DNA from: Heterohyrax brucei | Taxonomy: Eukaryota; Chordata; Mammalia; Hyracoidea; Procaviidae | Assembly (NCBI GenBank): GCA_028571685.1 | Contig: CM053146.1 | Location: 109,715,431-109,779,430, forward strand | DNA length: 64,000 nt | Direction: 5' to 3' | Shown here: positions 11,205-22,368 of the stretch, piece after piece | How the letters are laid out: every line of letters starts with the position of its first letter | Position numbering within the stretch: the stretch's first letter is position 1 | The notes under the pieces: model-generated | Told to the model about the DNA's origin: nothing | Seen by the model: only the letters and a program-made list of their open reading frames with translations | Databases searched by the model: none | Translations under genes and position numbers: made by a program

Positions 11205-12199
11205 GGAGGCAAGTCTAAGATGGGGGTGTAGGTAGTTGCTTTCTGTAGTGTCTCTTGCAACAAAGGCCTGAAAAATGAATGAATCAATTATATATGACAA
11301 TTAAGAAGCCCTGGACATCAAAGACCAAGCTGAGGAGTTGGACTGTGTGCAAGGGGAAGGGAGAGAAAGTTCAGAAGCAGTGAAAAGCTACCAGACTTGA
11401 TCTGACCAGCACCCTGTAGGCTAGATTGGCTGGAGTAAGCAGGCTGAGGAATCCTGAATATCAGGTGGAAAGCTGAGAGACTGGACTGGGAGAGAGGGAG
11501 GAAAAAGCAGACTCAAAGACAACTACCTTGGCCTGATTTGAATCTACACCCTGTAGAGGGGCCCACTTTAACCAGCCAGGCAGAGCCACAGATGGCAGCA
11601 GGTGTCCAAGCAGAGTATCAGTGCCACGAGAACAGTTCATCCTTCTCAGCAGAGACACTGAGCTTCAGATGGCCACACCTACAAAACTAAAGACAACTGT
11701 CACCTGAGCATCATATGCTAAGTGTTTGTAAACTCTTGTGGACTCGTTCTTTCCTACATAGTAATTTCTCTCCCTTTCCCCAGCAATTCTCTCACTCATC
11801 TCTGCTGTATACTGGGCACTAAATTCTGACACACTACTGGGGCTGGAAGTAGGACACCTTATGTGCACACACTGAATTAATCTCCAAAACTTGGAGAGGG
11901 AAGCAAAAGGAGAGGGAAAAAAAAGGTTCTGTGGGATTCCACTGAGCTGGCAGCTTCCCCTATGGGTCTCAGCTCACCCACAGATCTAACCATATAGTGA
12001 CAAGACACTGGATTTTTTTAAGTCTATAATAATCAACTTAGCTCAAACAACCAAAATATTTGGACACTAAAAAGCTAAAATTTGAGAAAAAGATATATAT
12101 AAATTAGAACACAATAAACAAATGAATTAAAAGAACTTTCTGATGGTTTGGAGACAACAATCAGTCTAATCATTTAAAGAAGTAGATCACTATGGCCTC

Positions 12200-13152
12200 A
12201 GAAAACTACCCCCCCAAAAATAATTAAAATTTTTTCTACATGAAGACTTCCTGCAATTATCAGATGTATAGAATACAAAACAGTAGTGTTTAGAACTCTG
12301 CAAGACATTAGAAAGGAGATTAGGCAAAACATAGCAGAATATACTGAAAATTAAACAAGCTGCAAAAAATACATGGGCAACAACGATCTGAAACTCAGCA
12401 GATTAACAACAGAATTACAGAATTAGACAATTCAATAGAAAGTCATAGGAGCAGGATTGAGGCAATGGAATGTAGAACTAGTGAAGCTGAATACAAAGTA
12501 ATAGACATCAACATATATGAGAAAAAAATCCGATGAAAGAATTACAAAAAATGAAGAATCATTGAGTTATGTGGGACTTGATCAAGATGAATAATTTACT
12601 TATGATTGGAGTATCAGAACAGGGGGCAAAACAAAATACAGACATAATTGTTGAAGATATCTTGATAGAAAACTTCCCTGATATGAAAGACAAGAAGGTA
12701 TCTATCCAAGGTGCTAACTGAATTCCACACAAGGTAGGTCCCAAAAGAAAGATACCATGGTACATCATCATCAAACTTAACAAAACTAAAGAGAAAGAGA
12801 AGTTTTAAAGGCAGCTAGGCTTAAATAAAAGATAACATATAAAGAAGACTCATTAAAACTGAGCTCAGATTACTTAAGGGAAACCACAATGGCAATAAAG
12901 CAATGCAATGACATACACAAAGCCTTGCAGGAAAAAAGAAAAACTGCCAATCAAGAATTATATATCCTGGAAAATTGTCTCTCAAATATAATGGCAAAAT
13001 TAGAGCATTCCCAGATAAATAGAAGTTTAGAGATTTTGCAAAATTCAAACCAAAATTACAAGGAATGTGAAAGGAACTTATTGATTAGAAAATCAGTAAC
13101 ACCAGATGTATACCCAAGGATGCAATACAGGACACAGCATCCAGAGTCCTAA
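12200..13152 (+). pseudogene. L1 ORF1 remnant
   Basis: The frame at 12889-13152 has NQELYILENCLSNIMAKLEH, the end of an L1 ORF1p-like protein. Upstream sequence ('aaaattaaacaagctgcaaaaaatacatgg', 'aggcaatggaatgtagaactagtgaagctg') looks like the coiled-coil region. It is broken into several frames. Confidence 0.6.
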
Positions 13153-13541
13153 TTAATTAGGGAACTCACAAAGCTTAAACAAAGCTAAAATATTACAATT
13201 AAGGAAACGGGGAGCTTAACATGTAAACTATGACAAGAATACACTATGAGGAGGGATATATTAAGGCATTCATAGCCTTTTCAGATGGAGAGGAAGTTAA
13301 GGAGAAAAAAAGAAATTAAAGACTGGTTCAAACCTAGAACATTAAGGGGGAACAAAGGGGTGGCAGTAACATAAACTAACAATACTGCATATCCAAACAA
13401 TAGACATAATACAGGAGTGTCAACAAACACAAAACCAACACTGAAAAGGATAAAAAGAAAACCCATAAAGAAAAACAACCCAGAACAGAATACTAAGCAG
13501 AACAAAGAAAATGTCAACAGCACAAAAACTAAGGCACCAAA

Positions 13542-16500
13542 ATGACAGCACTAAACACATACCTATCAATAATTACACTGAATATAAATAGATTGAATGC
13601 TCCAATAAAGGGTCAGAGAGTAACAAGCTGGATCAAAAAAACACTATCCATCTACATGCTGCTTACAAGAAACACACCTCAGACTCAAAGATGTGAACAA
13701 ACTGAACATCGAAGGATGGAAAAACGCACCATGTTTACAACATACAAAGAGCAGGAGTGGCAATACTAACCTCAGACAAAATAGATTTTAAAGTAAAATT
13801 CACTATTGTGGATTTTAAGCACTATTTAGTGCTTAAAAATTCAGTACATAAGGAGGATATAAAAATATTAAATATTTATGCACTCAATACCAGAGCATCT
13901 AAATACATTGAACAAATGCTGACAACATCAAAAAATGAGACAGATCACTCTGGAATTATAGTAGCAGACTTCAACACTCCACTTTTAGGAAGGGACAGAT
14001 TATCCAGAAAAAAAGCTCAACAAAGATACAGACTTTATTGTGACAGTCAATCAATGCAACCTCACAGACATATGCAGAAAATTTTACCCAACAACAGACA
14101 AGTAAATACACCTTCTTTTCTAACACACATGGGACATTCTCCAGAATGTATTAGCCCATAAAGCAAGTCTCAACAAAATCCAAACCACTGAGTTATTGCA
14201 AAGCATCTTCTCAGACCATAAAGCCATAAAAGTGGAAATCAATAGCAGAAGAAACATGGGTAGAAATTCAAACTGATGGAAACTGAACAACACCTTGCTC
14301 GAAAATTGATGGGTTATAGAAGACATCAAGAATGCAACAAAGAAATTCATGGAATCAAATGAGAATGAAAACACATCCTACCAGAATCTAGGGGATACAG
14401 CAAAAGTAGCTCTCAGAGTTCAATTTATCTCTGTTAATGTACACATCCAGACTGAATAAAGGGCCCTGACCACAGAATTAACCCTGCAATTTGAACAAGT
14501 AGAAAGGGAACAACAAAAGAACTTCGGGCACCAGAAGAAAATGGATAATAAAGATTATAGCAGAACTAAACAAATTAGAGAACACAAAAACAATTAGAAG
14601 AATTAACAAAACCAAAAGCTGTTTTTTTTTTAAAGATCAATGAAATTGATAAACCATTGGCTAAATTCACAAAAGAAAAACAAGGGAGTAAACAAATAAA
14701 CTGAATAAGAAATGAGAAAGGAGATACCACAATGAACCCAACAAAAATTAAAAGTATGGTAACAGAATACTATGAAAAATTGTACCATAACAGATTTGAA
14801 AATCTAGAGTAAATGGACAAATTTCTAGATTCACAACACCTGCAAAAATTATCACAAATGGAAACAGAACAACTTAATAAACCTGTCATAAAAGAAGAGA
14901 TTGAAAAGAAAAATAATAATAATAAAATTGCCGACCAAAAAGAGTTCTGGCACCGATGGCTTTACCAGAGAATTCTACCAAACTTTTAGAGAGAAGTTAA
15001 TTCCAATACTACTGAAGCTATTCTACAACATAGAAAAGGACAGAACATTCCCAGATTCATTCTATGAAGCCAGCATAATCCTGATATCAAAGCTGGTGAA
15101 GACTCTACAAAAAAAGAAAATTAAAGACCATTTTCACTTGTGAACCTAGATACAAAAATAGTCAACAAAATCCTAGCCAGTAGAATCCAACAACATTTCA
15201 AAAAAATAACTCATCATGATGAAGCAGGATTTATACCAGGGACTCAGGGTTGCTTCAACATAAGAAAAATGATTAATGCAATCAACCACATAAATAATAC
15301 AAAGCATAAGAATCACTTGATTTTATCAGTTGACGCAGAAAAGACATTTGACAAAGTCTAAAACCTATTCATGTTAAAAACTCTCAGCAAAATAGGAATA
15401 GAAGGAAAATTCCTTAAAGAAGTAATGGGCATCTACACAAAACTAACTGCCAACATCATCCTGAATGGAGTGAGACTGAAAGAATGTCCCCTGAGAACAG
15501 GAACTAGACAAGGATGCCCACTGTCACCACTTCTATTCAACATTGTGCTCAGGTTCTAGCCAGAGCAACCAGACAAGACAAAGAAAGAAAGGACATCAGC
15601 ATCAGTAAAGAAGAAGTAAAAGTATCCTTATTTATAGATGATATCGTATACACAGAAAACCCTAAAGAGTCTGTAATTAAACTGCTAGAACTACTAGAAG
15701 AGTTCAGCAAGGTGTCAGGATATAAGATAATCATAAATAAATCAGTGGGATTCCTTTACACCAACAAAGATCATCAAAGAGGAAATCACCAAATCAATAC
15801 CAACTACTACAGCCCCCAAGAAGATAAAATACCTAGGAATAGATATAACCAGAGATGTAAGAGACCCATACAGAGAAAATTACAAGACCCTACTGCAAGA
15901 AACCACAAGACATTTATGTAAGTGGAGAAACCTACCTTACTCATGGGTAGGAAGATTTAACATTGTGAAAATGTCTATTCTACCCAAAGTGATCTACATA
16001 TACAATCCCAATACAAATTCCAGTGTCATTTTTTAATGAGATAGAGAAACAAATCACCAACTTTGTTTGAAAAGGGAAGAAACTCTGGATAAGTAAGACA
16101 CTACTAAAGAAGAAGAACACAGTGGGAGGCCTCATGCTACGCAACCTTAGATAGCCTGATACTAGTACAAAAACAGACAATATAGACCAATGGAACCAAA
16201 TAGAGAACCTAGAAATATCACCATCCTCCTATGAACAGTTGATATTGGACAAAGGCCCAAAAGTTGTAAACTGGTGTAAAACAGTCCCTTTAACAAACGG
16301 TGTTGGCAAAATTGGATATCCATCTGCAAAAAACTGAAACAAGACCCATATCTCACATTTTACACAAAAACTAAATCAAAATGGGTCAAAGACCTAAATA
16401 TCAAACCTAAAGCAATAAAGATTATGAAAGAAAAAATAAGGACAACAGTGGAAGTTCTAACATATGGCTTAGACAGACTACAAAATCTTACCAACAATGC

Positions 16501-17293
16501 ACGAACAACAGAAGAAAAAAATAGATAAAGGGGAATTACTAAAATTTAAAGGCTCATCCAAAGACTTTATTCAGAGAGTTAAAAGACTGCCTACAAAATG
16601 AGAAAAAAATATTTGGCAGCTACATAACAGATCATGATCTAATTTCCATAATCTACAGGGTACTGCAAAATATCTACAAGAAAAAGACAAACCACTGAAT
16701 TAAACAATGGCCAAAAGACAGGGACAGACACTTCACCAAGACATTCAGGCAGCCAAAAGACATATGAGGAAATGCTCACAATCATCAGGTATTAGAGAAA
16801 TTCAAATCAAGACTACAATGAGATACCATCTCACCCCAGTGATGTTGGCAATAGTCCAAAAAACAGAAAACAACAAATGCTGGAGAGGCTGTGGAGAGAT
16901 TGGAACACCCTTGCACTGCTGGTAGGAATACAAGATGGTACAGCCTCTTTGGAAAGCAATTTAGTGCTTTCTTAAAAAGCTAGAAATAGAACTACCATAG
17001 GATCCAGAAATCCTACAGAAATAAGAGCTGTCATATGAACAGATACACGTATACAAATGTTTATTGCAACAGTGTCCACAATAGTAAAAAGATGGAATCA
17101 ACCTAGGTGCCCATTAGTAGATGAATGGATAAACAAACTACGGTATATATACACAATGGAACACTATGCAATGATAAAGAAAAATGATGATTTTAGGAAG
17201 CATCTCATAACCGGGTATCAACTAGAAGACATCATGCTGAGTGAAATCAGTCAGTTGCAAAAGGACAAATGTTGTATGAAACCATTATTATAA
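13542..17293 (+). pseudogene. L1 ORF2 remnant (endonuclease and reverse transcriptase)
   Basis: The start reads TALNTYLSIITLNINRLNAP (AP-endonuclease N-terminus). Next come [16 protein letters not shown] at 14949 and [20 protein letters not shown] with GTQG at 15178. [14 protein letters not shown] is at 15501 and [13 protein letters not shown], holding the reverse transcriptase catalytic pair (F-x-D-D), is at 15630. The C-terminal part with [14 protein letters not shown] and [15 protein letters not shown] is at 16820-16925. At least nine frame breaks or stops separate these blocks. Confidence 0.85.
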
Positions 17294-18307
17294 AGGCTTA
17301 AAAAAGAACTTATGCACAAAAGAAAAGACTCTTTGATGCCTACAAGGGTGGGGAGGGAGGGAGAGGGTTGGTCATTCCTATCCGTAATTTATAGGAATTC
17401 AATTAGGTGAAAAGTGTGACAGCACCCAGCAGAAGGCAGATCAGCATCAATGATCTATACTATAAACTAAAATGTTCTCTAAATTCAGCCCAACATTTCA
17501 AAGGATAGAGCAGCAGGGACAGAAGTCTAAGGACCATGTTTTCAGGGGACATTAAGGTCAACTGGCTTAACTAGCCTTGTGCTAAGAAAGTCTTCTGCAT
17601 CCCATATTGGTGATGGGCATCTGAGGTCTTAAAAGCCAGCAAGCTGCCATTTGAGGAACATCAGCTAGCCCCAATCGACCTGGAACAGATGACAACCGAG
17701 AACTTCACAGACATGAAGAAAAATAAGCCCAGGAGGCAGAAGGGCCCAGATGACTGGGAGACTACATCAGCATGAAACCAGAGAACCAGATGGTTCTTGG
17801 CCACCTCCAAAGACAGGCTTGACAGGGGACACAATGTAGACTCCATGATGTAACATGAGAAAAAGAGGTGTGCGGATCAAGAATCCTACTGAAAGACCAG
17901 AATTGATTGTCTGACAACCTGGAGGATCCCCTGGGAACATGGTGCCTAAACTTGCTGCTGGCCCTAACCAGAAACTAGTACTGAAGTCAACAGTTCAAAC
18001 AAAGAATGAACTGGACCTGGGGACACAGAGTGACCTTGTAGTGTGTGTACTTTATGGTTTTATATATTTATAGAAGGCTTTCATACTTGTTTCTCTCTAG
18101 CAGGGAGAGAAGAGGATAGAGAGCAGGGGACAGGTGTTCATTGGGAGGGTTCTAGTAGTAAAGAGTGGAAAGGAGGAATGTGCTGTCACAGGGTAGGGAG
18201 AGCAGATAGAGTTGTAGAGATGTGGGCAGGAAAAACTGACTTGGATTAAATACTTTCACTTCATCCCAACAAAACCAATTTTTTAAAAAGGTTTATACAC
18301 AAAAACA

Positions 18308-18408
18308 GTCTCGCTTTGGCAGCACATATACTAAAATTGGAATGATACAGAGATTAGCATGGCCTCTGTACAAGGACGACATGAAAATTCATGCAGTGTT
18401 CAATATTT
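18308..18408 (+). pseudogene. U6 snRNA pseudogene, 5' part of a U6-L1 chimera
   Basis: The sequence 'ctcgctttggcagcacatatactaaaattgg' followed by 'atgatacagagattagcatggcc' is U6 from its first bases to the 3' 'caatattt'. Compared with U6 it lacks three bases in the AGAGAAGAUUAGC stretch and has C-to-T type changes. No proximal or distal U6 promoter elements are seen upstream, where the tail of the preceding L1 lies. The L1 sequence begins at once after it, without poly(A). Confidence 0.9.
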
Positions 18409-20418
18409 GTGGTGCTGGAAAAATTAGATATCCATCTGTAATAAATCGAAACAAGAACCATATCTCACACCTTATACAAAAACCAACTCAAATTGGATAA
18501 AAGACCTAAATGTCAAATCTAAAATGATAAAACTCATCCAAGAAAAAATAGCATCAACAATGGAAGTTTTAATACACAATGTAGACAGACTTCAAAATCT
18601 GACAAACAAAGCACAATCAACCAAAGAGAAAACAGATGAATGGGAACTACTAAGAATTAAACACTTCTGCTCATCCAAAGACTTTATCAAAAGAATTAAA
18701 AGATCACCTACAGAATGGGAAAAAATATTTGGCAACTATATGTCAGACTGGCATTTGAACTCCATAATCTATAAGGTACTACAAAATATCAGTAAGAAAA
18801 AGATAAATAACCGAATTAAGCAACAGGCAAAGGAGATGGACAGACACTTCTCTAAAGAGGAGATCCAGGCAGCCAAAAAAAACACATGTGGACATGCTCA
18901 CTATCATTAGCTATTAAAGAAATTCAAATCAAAACTACAATGAGATACCATCTCACCTCAACAAGGTCAGCCATGATCCAGAAAACACAAACAACAAATG
19001 CTGGAGAGGCTGTGGAGAAATTGGAACTCTCCTACACCACTGGTGGGATTGCAAAATGGTGCCACCTCTTTGGAAAGCAATCTGACGCTTCCCTGAAAAA
19101 TTGGAAATAGATATACCATTTGACCCAGTAATTCCACTGCTTGGAATATATCCTACAGAATCAAGGCCATTCACACTAACTGATACATGCACCCCAATGT
19201 TTGTTGCAGCACAGTCTACAAAAGCAAAAAGACAGAATCAACACAGATGCCCAGCAACAGAGGATTGGATAGGTAAATTATGGTATATGTACTCCATGGA
19301 ACATTGTGCAATGATAAAGAACAATGATGATTTTAGGAAACATAACCTGGTTTCAATTGGAGGACATTATGTTGAGTGAAAGTAGTCAGACATGAAAGGA
19401 CAAATATTGTATGAAACCCCTACAATAAGAACTTAAAAACAGACTCATGCATAGAAGAAAAGATTCTTTGATTGCTGCAAGGGTGGGGAGGGAGTGAATA
19501 GAAGGTGGGGTATAGATTAGATAGTTGAAAGAAATTTGACTGGGTGAAATCTGTGACAGCACACATTAGAAAGAAGATCAATTTTAACTGGACTTCAACA
19601 TAACATGATTACTCCTCCCATCTTAACCCAATATTGAAAGGACAGAGTAGTTGGGGCAGAGGGCCAGGGACCATGCTTTCAAGGGGAAATTGAGGCCAAT
19701 TGGCACAACTAGCATTTTGCTAAGAAAGCCCCTGCACCCCACATTGGTGAGTGGTGTCTCGGGTCTTAAAAACTGCCAAGCTGCCATCTGAGGTACACCA
19801 AATGGTCCCACATCAGCAGGAATGGATGATCACCAAGGACCAAAACGACACAGGGGAAAGAAAACCCAGAAGACAGAGAGACCCACGTGAGTAGGTGACT
19901 ACATCGACCTGTGACCAGAAGAACTGATGGGGTGTGGCCACTACCAGCAATAGCTGTGATAGGGCTCACAAAGTTGAGTCTCACTGGCAACACAAGAATA
20001 AAAAGGGGTGCACCCTGAGATCGCCACTAAAAGACTGCTATTGATGGCCCTGGGGCCTTGGGGTTCCCCCAGGAGCATGGTCCCTGGCCCTGATGCTGCC
20101 CCTGTCCATAAATCATAATGGAGGTCAACTCTTCAGACAGGAATGAATTGGACTTGTCAACACAGAGTGACCATATCGTGTGTGCACTTTATGGCTCTAT
20201 GCATCTATAGGATGTCATCTGGCTGACCTCTCACTGGAGGTGGGTGAAGAATGGAGAGGAGCGGATAGGAGATTGTTGGGAGAATATGACATGCACAGAA
20301 CTGAGAGGAGGAGTGTGCTGTCACCAGGCAGGGAGAGCAGCGGGAGCTGCACATAGGTGGGCATGCAAATTTACATGGGAATGTACATTGTCACTCAATC
20401 ATAAAAAAAAAAAAAAAA
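18409..20418 (+). mobile_element. 5'-truncated L1 joined to the U6 copy
   Basis: It opens at 'ggtgctggaaaaattagatatccatctg', equivalent to about 16300 of the upstream L1. It contains ORF2 C-terminal pieces ([75 protein letters not shown]) and a full 3'UTR. It ends in a run of 16-17 A near 20403-20418. It is less decayed than the L1 before it. Confidence 0.85.
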
Positions 20419-20429
20419 TTTATGATGGT

Positions 20430-21375
20430 TATAAAGGAGAAGAAGAGAGGGGATGGGAAAACACCAGAAAGACAATAGATAACTGTGGTGAAGAGTACAG
20501 CAGTATACAGTACTGAGTAAGCAATGTCATGGAAGCTCACTAGACACATCCAGATTCCCTGAGGGACTAAATTGCTGGGCTGGGGGCTGTGAACACCATA
20601 GTCTCAGGCAACATCTAGCACAACTGATGTAACACAGTTTATAAAGAAAATGTTCTATGTTCCACTTTGGTGAATAGCATCTTGCATCTTAAAAGCCTGT
20701 GAGTGGCTATCTAAGATATTCCACTGGTCTCATTCCTACAGGAGAAAGGGAAAATGAAGAAAACTAGACATACGGGCAGGAACTTATGGACAACTACCAC
20801 AGCCTCCCGACCATACTGAGGCCAGCATAACTTGATGTTTGCCCAGCTACCAACACTGAATGCTCCGACCCACCCCCCCAAAAACACCAGCGCCATCAAG
20901 TCAGATCCGACTCTTGACGACCCTAGAGGCCAGAGTAGAATGCTCTGACAGAGATCACAATAGAGGGTCGTCGTCAACAGAGCTGGCAAAAAATGTAGAA
21001 CAAACTTTTAACTAACAAAAAAAGGCCAGATTTACTGGCTGGACAAAGACTGGAGAAAACTCAACTGTGTGGTCCCCAAGCACCTTTCTAGTTCAGTAAT
21101 GAAGTTACTTTCAAGGTTCCCCTTTCAGGCAAAGATTATACAGGCCAATAAAACAAAATAAGACTAAAGGGGTCCACCAGCCCAGGAACAACAACTAGAA
21201 GGCAGGAGGGGACAGCAAAGCTGGTAATAGGGAACTCAAGGTTGAAAAGGGAGAGTGTTGACATGTCATGGGATTATTAACCAGTGTCACAAAACAATAT
21301 TTGTGCTGTTTAATGACCAGCTAGTATGTTCTGTGAACCACTTAAAGCAGGAAAAAAAGTTTTCAAAAATATTTT
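20430..21375 (+). mobile_element. LINE 3'-end fragment with nested SINE
   Basis: Wording such as 'tcttgcatcttaaaagcctgtgagtggctatctaagatattccac' and 'ggaaagctggtaatagggaac' with 'tgttgacatgtcatggg' is that of an afrotherian LINE tail, perhaps RTE-like. A SINE piece at 20870-20940 interrupts it. The family name is uncertain. After it, 21376-21515 is AT-rich with nothing recognised. Confidence 0.5.
20870..20940 (-). mobile_element. Short SINE fragment with target duplication
   Basis: 'accagcgccatcaagtcagatccgactcttgacgaccctagaggccagagtagaa' is the tail half of the AfroSINE type in reverse. It is bordered by tgctccgac (20861-20869) and tgctctgac (20941-20949), so a 5'-truncated SINE entered the LINE fragment here. 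Confidence 0.75.
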
Positions 21376-21517
21376 ACACTTCTGTTAATTATATAAACTT
21401 TCTTATTTACTGGATAAACTGTGAACACCGACGCGATGTTTTAAATAAATTTTTCTACATCAAAGTATCTTGACTTTAAAAATAAACAACACTTTCTTTA
21501 CAACTGGAAGACAAGTT

Positions 21518-21725
21518 AGAGAGTCCTGGTGTTGCAGTAGTTAAGACACTGCCAACCAAAAGGTTGACGGTCCAATCCACCTGATGGCTCCAAAGCGGAA
21601 AGACTTGGGCATCTGCCCTTCACAGATGACAGCCAAGAAAACCCTGCCAGCTGCACTCCGTTTCACGGGTTCCATGAGTTGGAATTCCCCGGGAGGCTCC
21701 CAACAACAATAAAATAAACTGGGGA
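21518..21725 (+). mobile_element. tRNA-derived SINE (AfroSINE type)
   Basis: 'gagtcctggtgttgcagtagttaagacactgccaaccaaaaggttgacggtccaatccacc' is the tRNA-related head. The tail is 'ccatgagttggaattccccgggaggctcccaacaacaataa'. Confidence 0.8.
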
Positions 21726-21774
21726 AAGCCATTTGTTGGCCCTACAATCTTTTACTGAAAAGTTGGAAAAAATA

Positions 21775-21898
21775 AGGTTTCCAGGGCTGTAATCTTTACA
21801 GATGGCCGACTGTCCCATCTTTCTAAGTGGCTTGTGGATTCAAATCGCTAACCTGTTTCCTTGGGCAAGCACTTAACTACTGCGCCCCGAGGGTTCCT
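21775..21898 (-). mobile_element. tRNA-derived SINE, partial
   Basis: The reversed head is present: 'gtggattcaaatcgctaacctgtttccttgggcaagcacttaactactgcgccccgagggttcc'. The tail half is missing. Confidence 0.7.
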
Positions 21899-22029
21899 CA
21901 TTAAGCGCACAGGTCTGCAGCAAGCGTCGTGGGAGTTAGAAAGTCATGTAAAACACACACAGTATACAGCGTGTGACGAAGGCCAGAAGGGGTAGAACAG
22001 TTGCTGAGCTCTCCAGGTGACCAGACGAG

Positions 22030-22311
22030 GCAATCGTTAGCAGTTAATTTCAGTCCCGATACTGCGTTCCAGTCACGCCCGCCCGCAGGCTGACATCCGG
22101 TCCAAGATAGTTTTCCTGCACGCGAGTTCATCGAACTCTGGGCCCGAATCAGCCCTTGCTTCATCGGCTTCACTTCCACTTTAGGCTGCGGCACTCGCGC
22201 CTCCTTCCCCTAACAGGTCCCAGCTGCGGCGACTCCGCGGACGACTGCCGCCTTCCTCCCGGCCCCGGACCGCGGCGCCCCGCAGTGCGCCTGCGCAGCC
22301 TCGGCTCCGAA
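22030..22311 (+). promoter_or_regulatory. AOX1: CpG-rich AOX1 promoter and 5'UTR region
   Basis: GC content and CpG frequency rise sharply here relative to the flanks (for example 'ctgcggcgactccgcggacgactgccgcc', 'ccccggaccgcggcgccccgcag'). There is no obvious TATA box, which fits a CpG-type promoter. The palindrome-like 'tgcgcctgcgca' at 22286-22297 resembles an NRF1 site. The start ATG at 22312 has G at -3 and G at +4, a good initiation context, and no other ATG opens the same frame upstream. The transcription start cannot be fixed from sequence. Confidence 0.6.
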
Positions 22312-22368
22312 ATGGCCAAGACTCAGGACAAGGCGACCGAGCTGGTTTTCTACGTGAACGGCCGCAAG
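22312..22368 (+). CDS. AOX1: AOX1 exon 1, coding part (residues 1-19)
   Basis: Encodes [19 protein letters not shown] and ends at AAG|gtgagg in phase 0. [10 protein letters not shown] is the first strand region of the N-terminal ferredoxin-like domain of AOX enzymes. Intron 1 is about 9 kb. Confidence 0.93.

Larger units (their letters stand above)
11205..18295 (+). mobile_element. Decayed near full-length L1 retrotransposon
   Basis: The 5' end 'gaggcaagtctaagatgggggtgtaggtag' resembles a mammalian L1 5'UTR start. An ORF1 remnant follows at roughly 12.2-13.15 kb, an ORF2 remnant at 13.54-17.29 kb, and a G-rich 3'UTR ('ggtggggagggagggagaggg' at 17347) to about 18.29 kb. About 7 kb is the normal length of a complete L1. 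Many stops and frameshifts show that it is inactive. Confidence 0.85.

Noticed and set aside
12559-13523. Minus-strand hydrophobic frames
   Set aside because: Shadows of the A-rich sense L1 ORF1/ORF2 region.
18308-18408. A functional U6 snRNA gene
   Set aside because: It lacks bases in a conserved stretch, has no U6 promoter elements upstream and is fused to L1, so it is a retrocopy.
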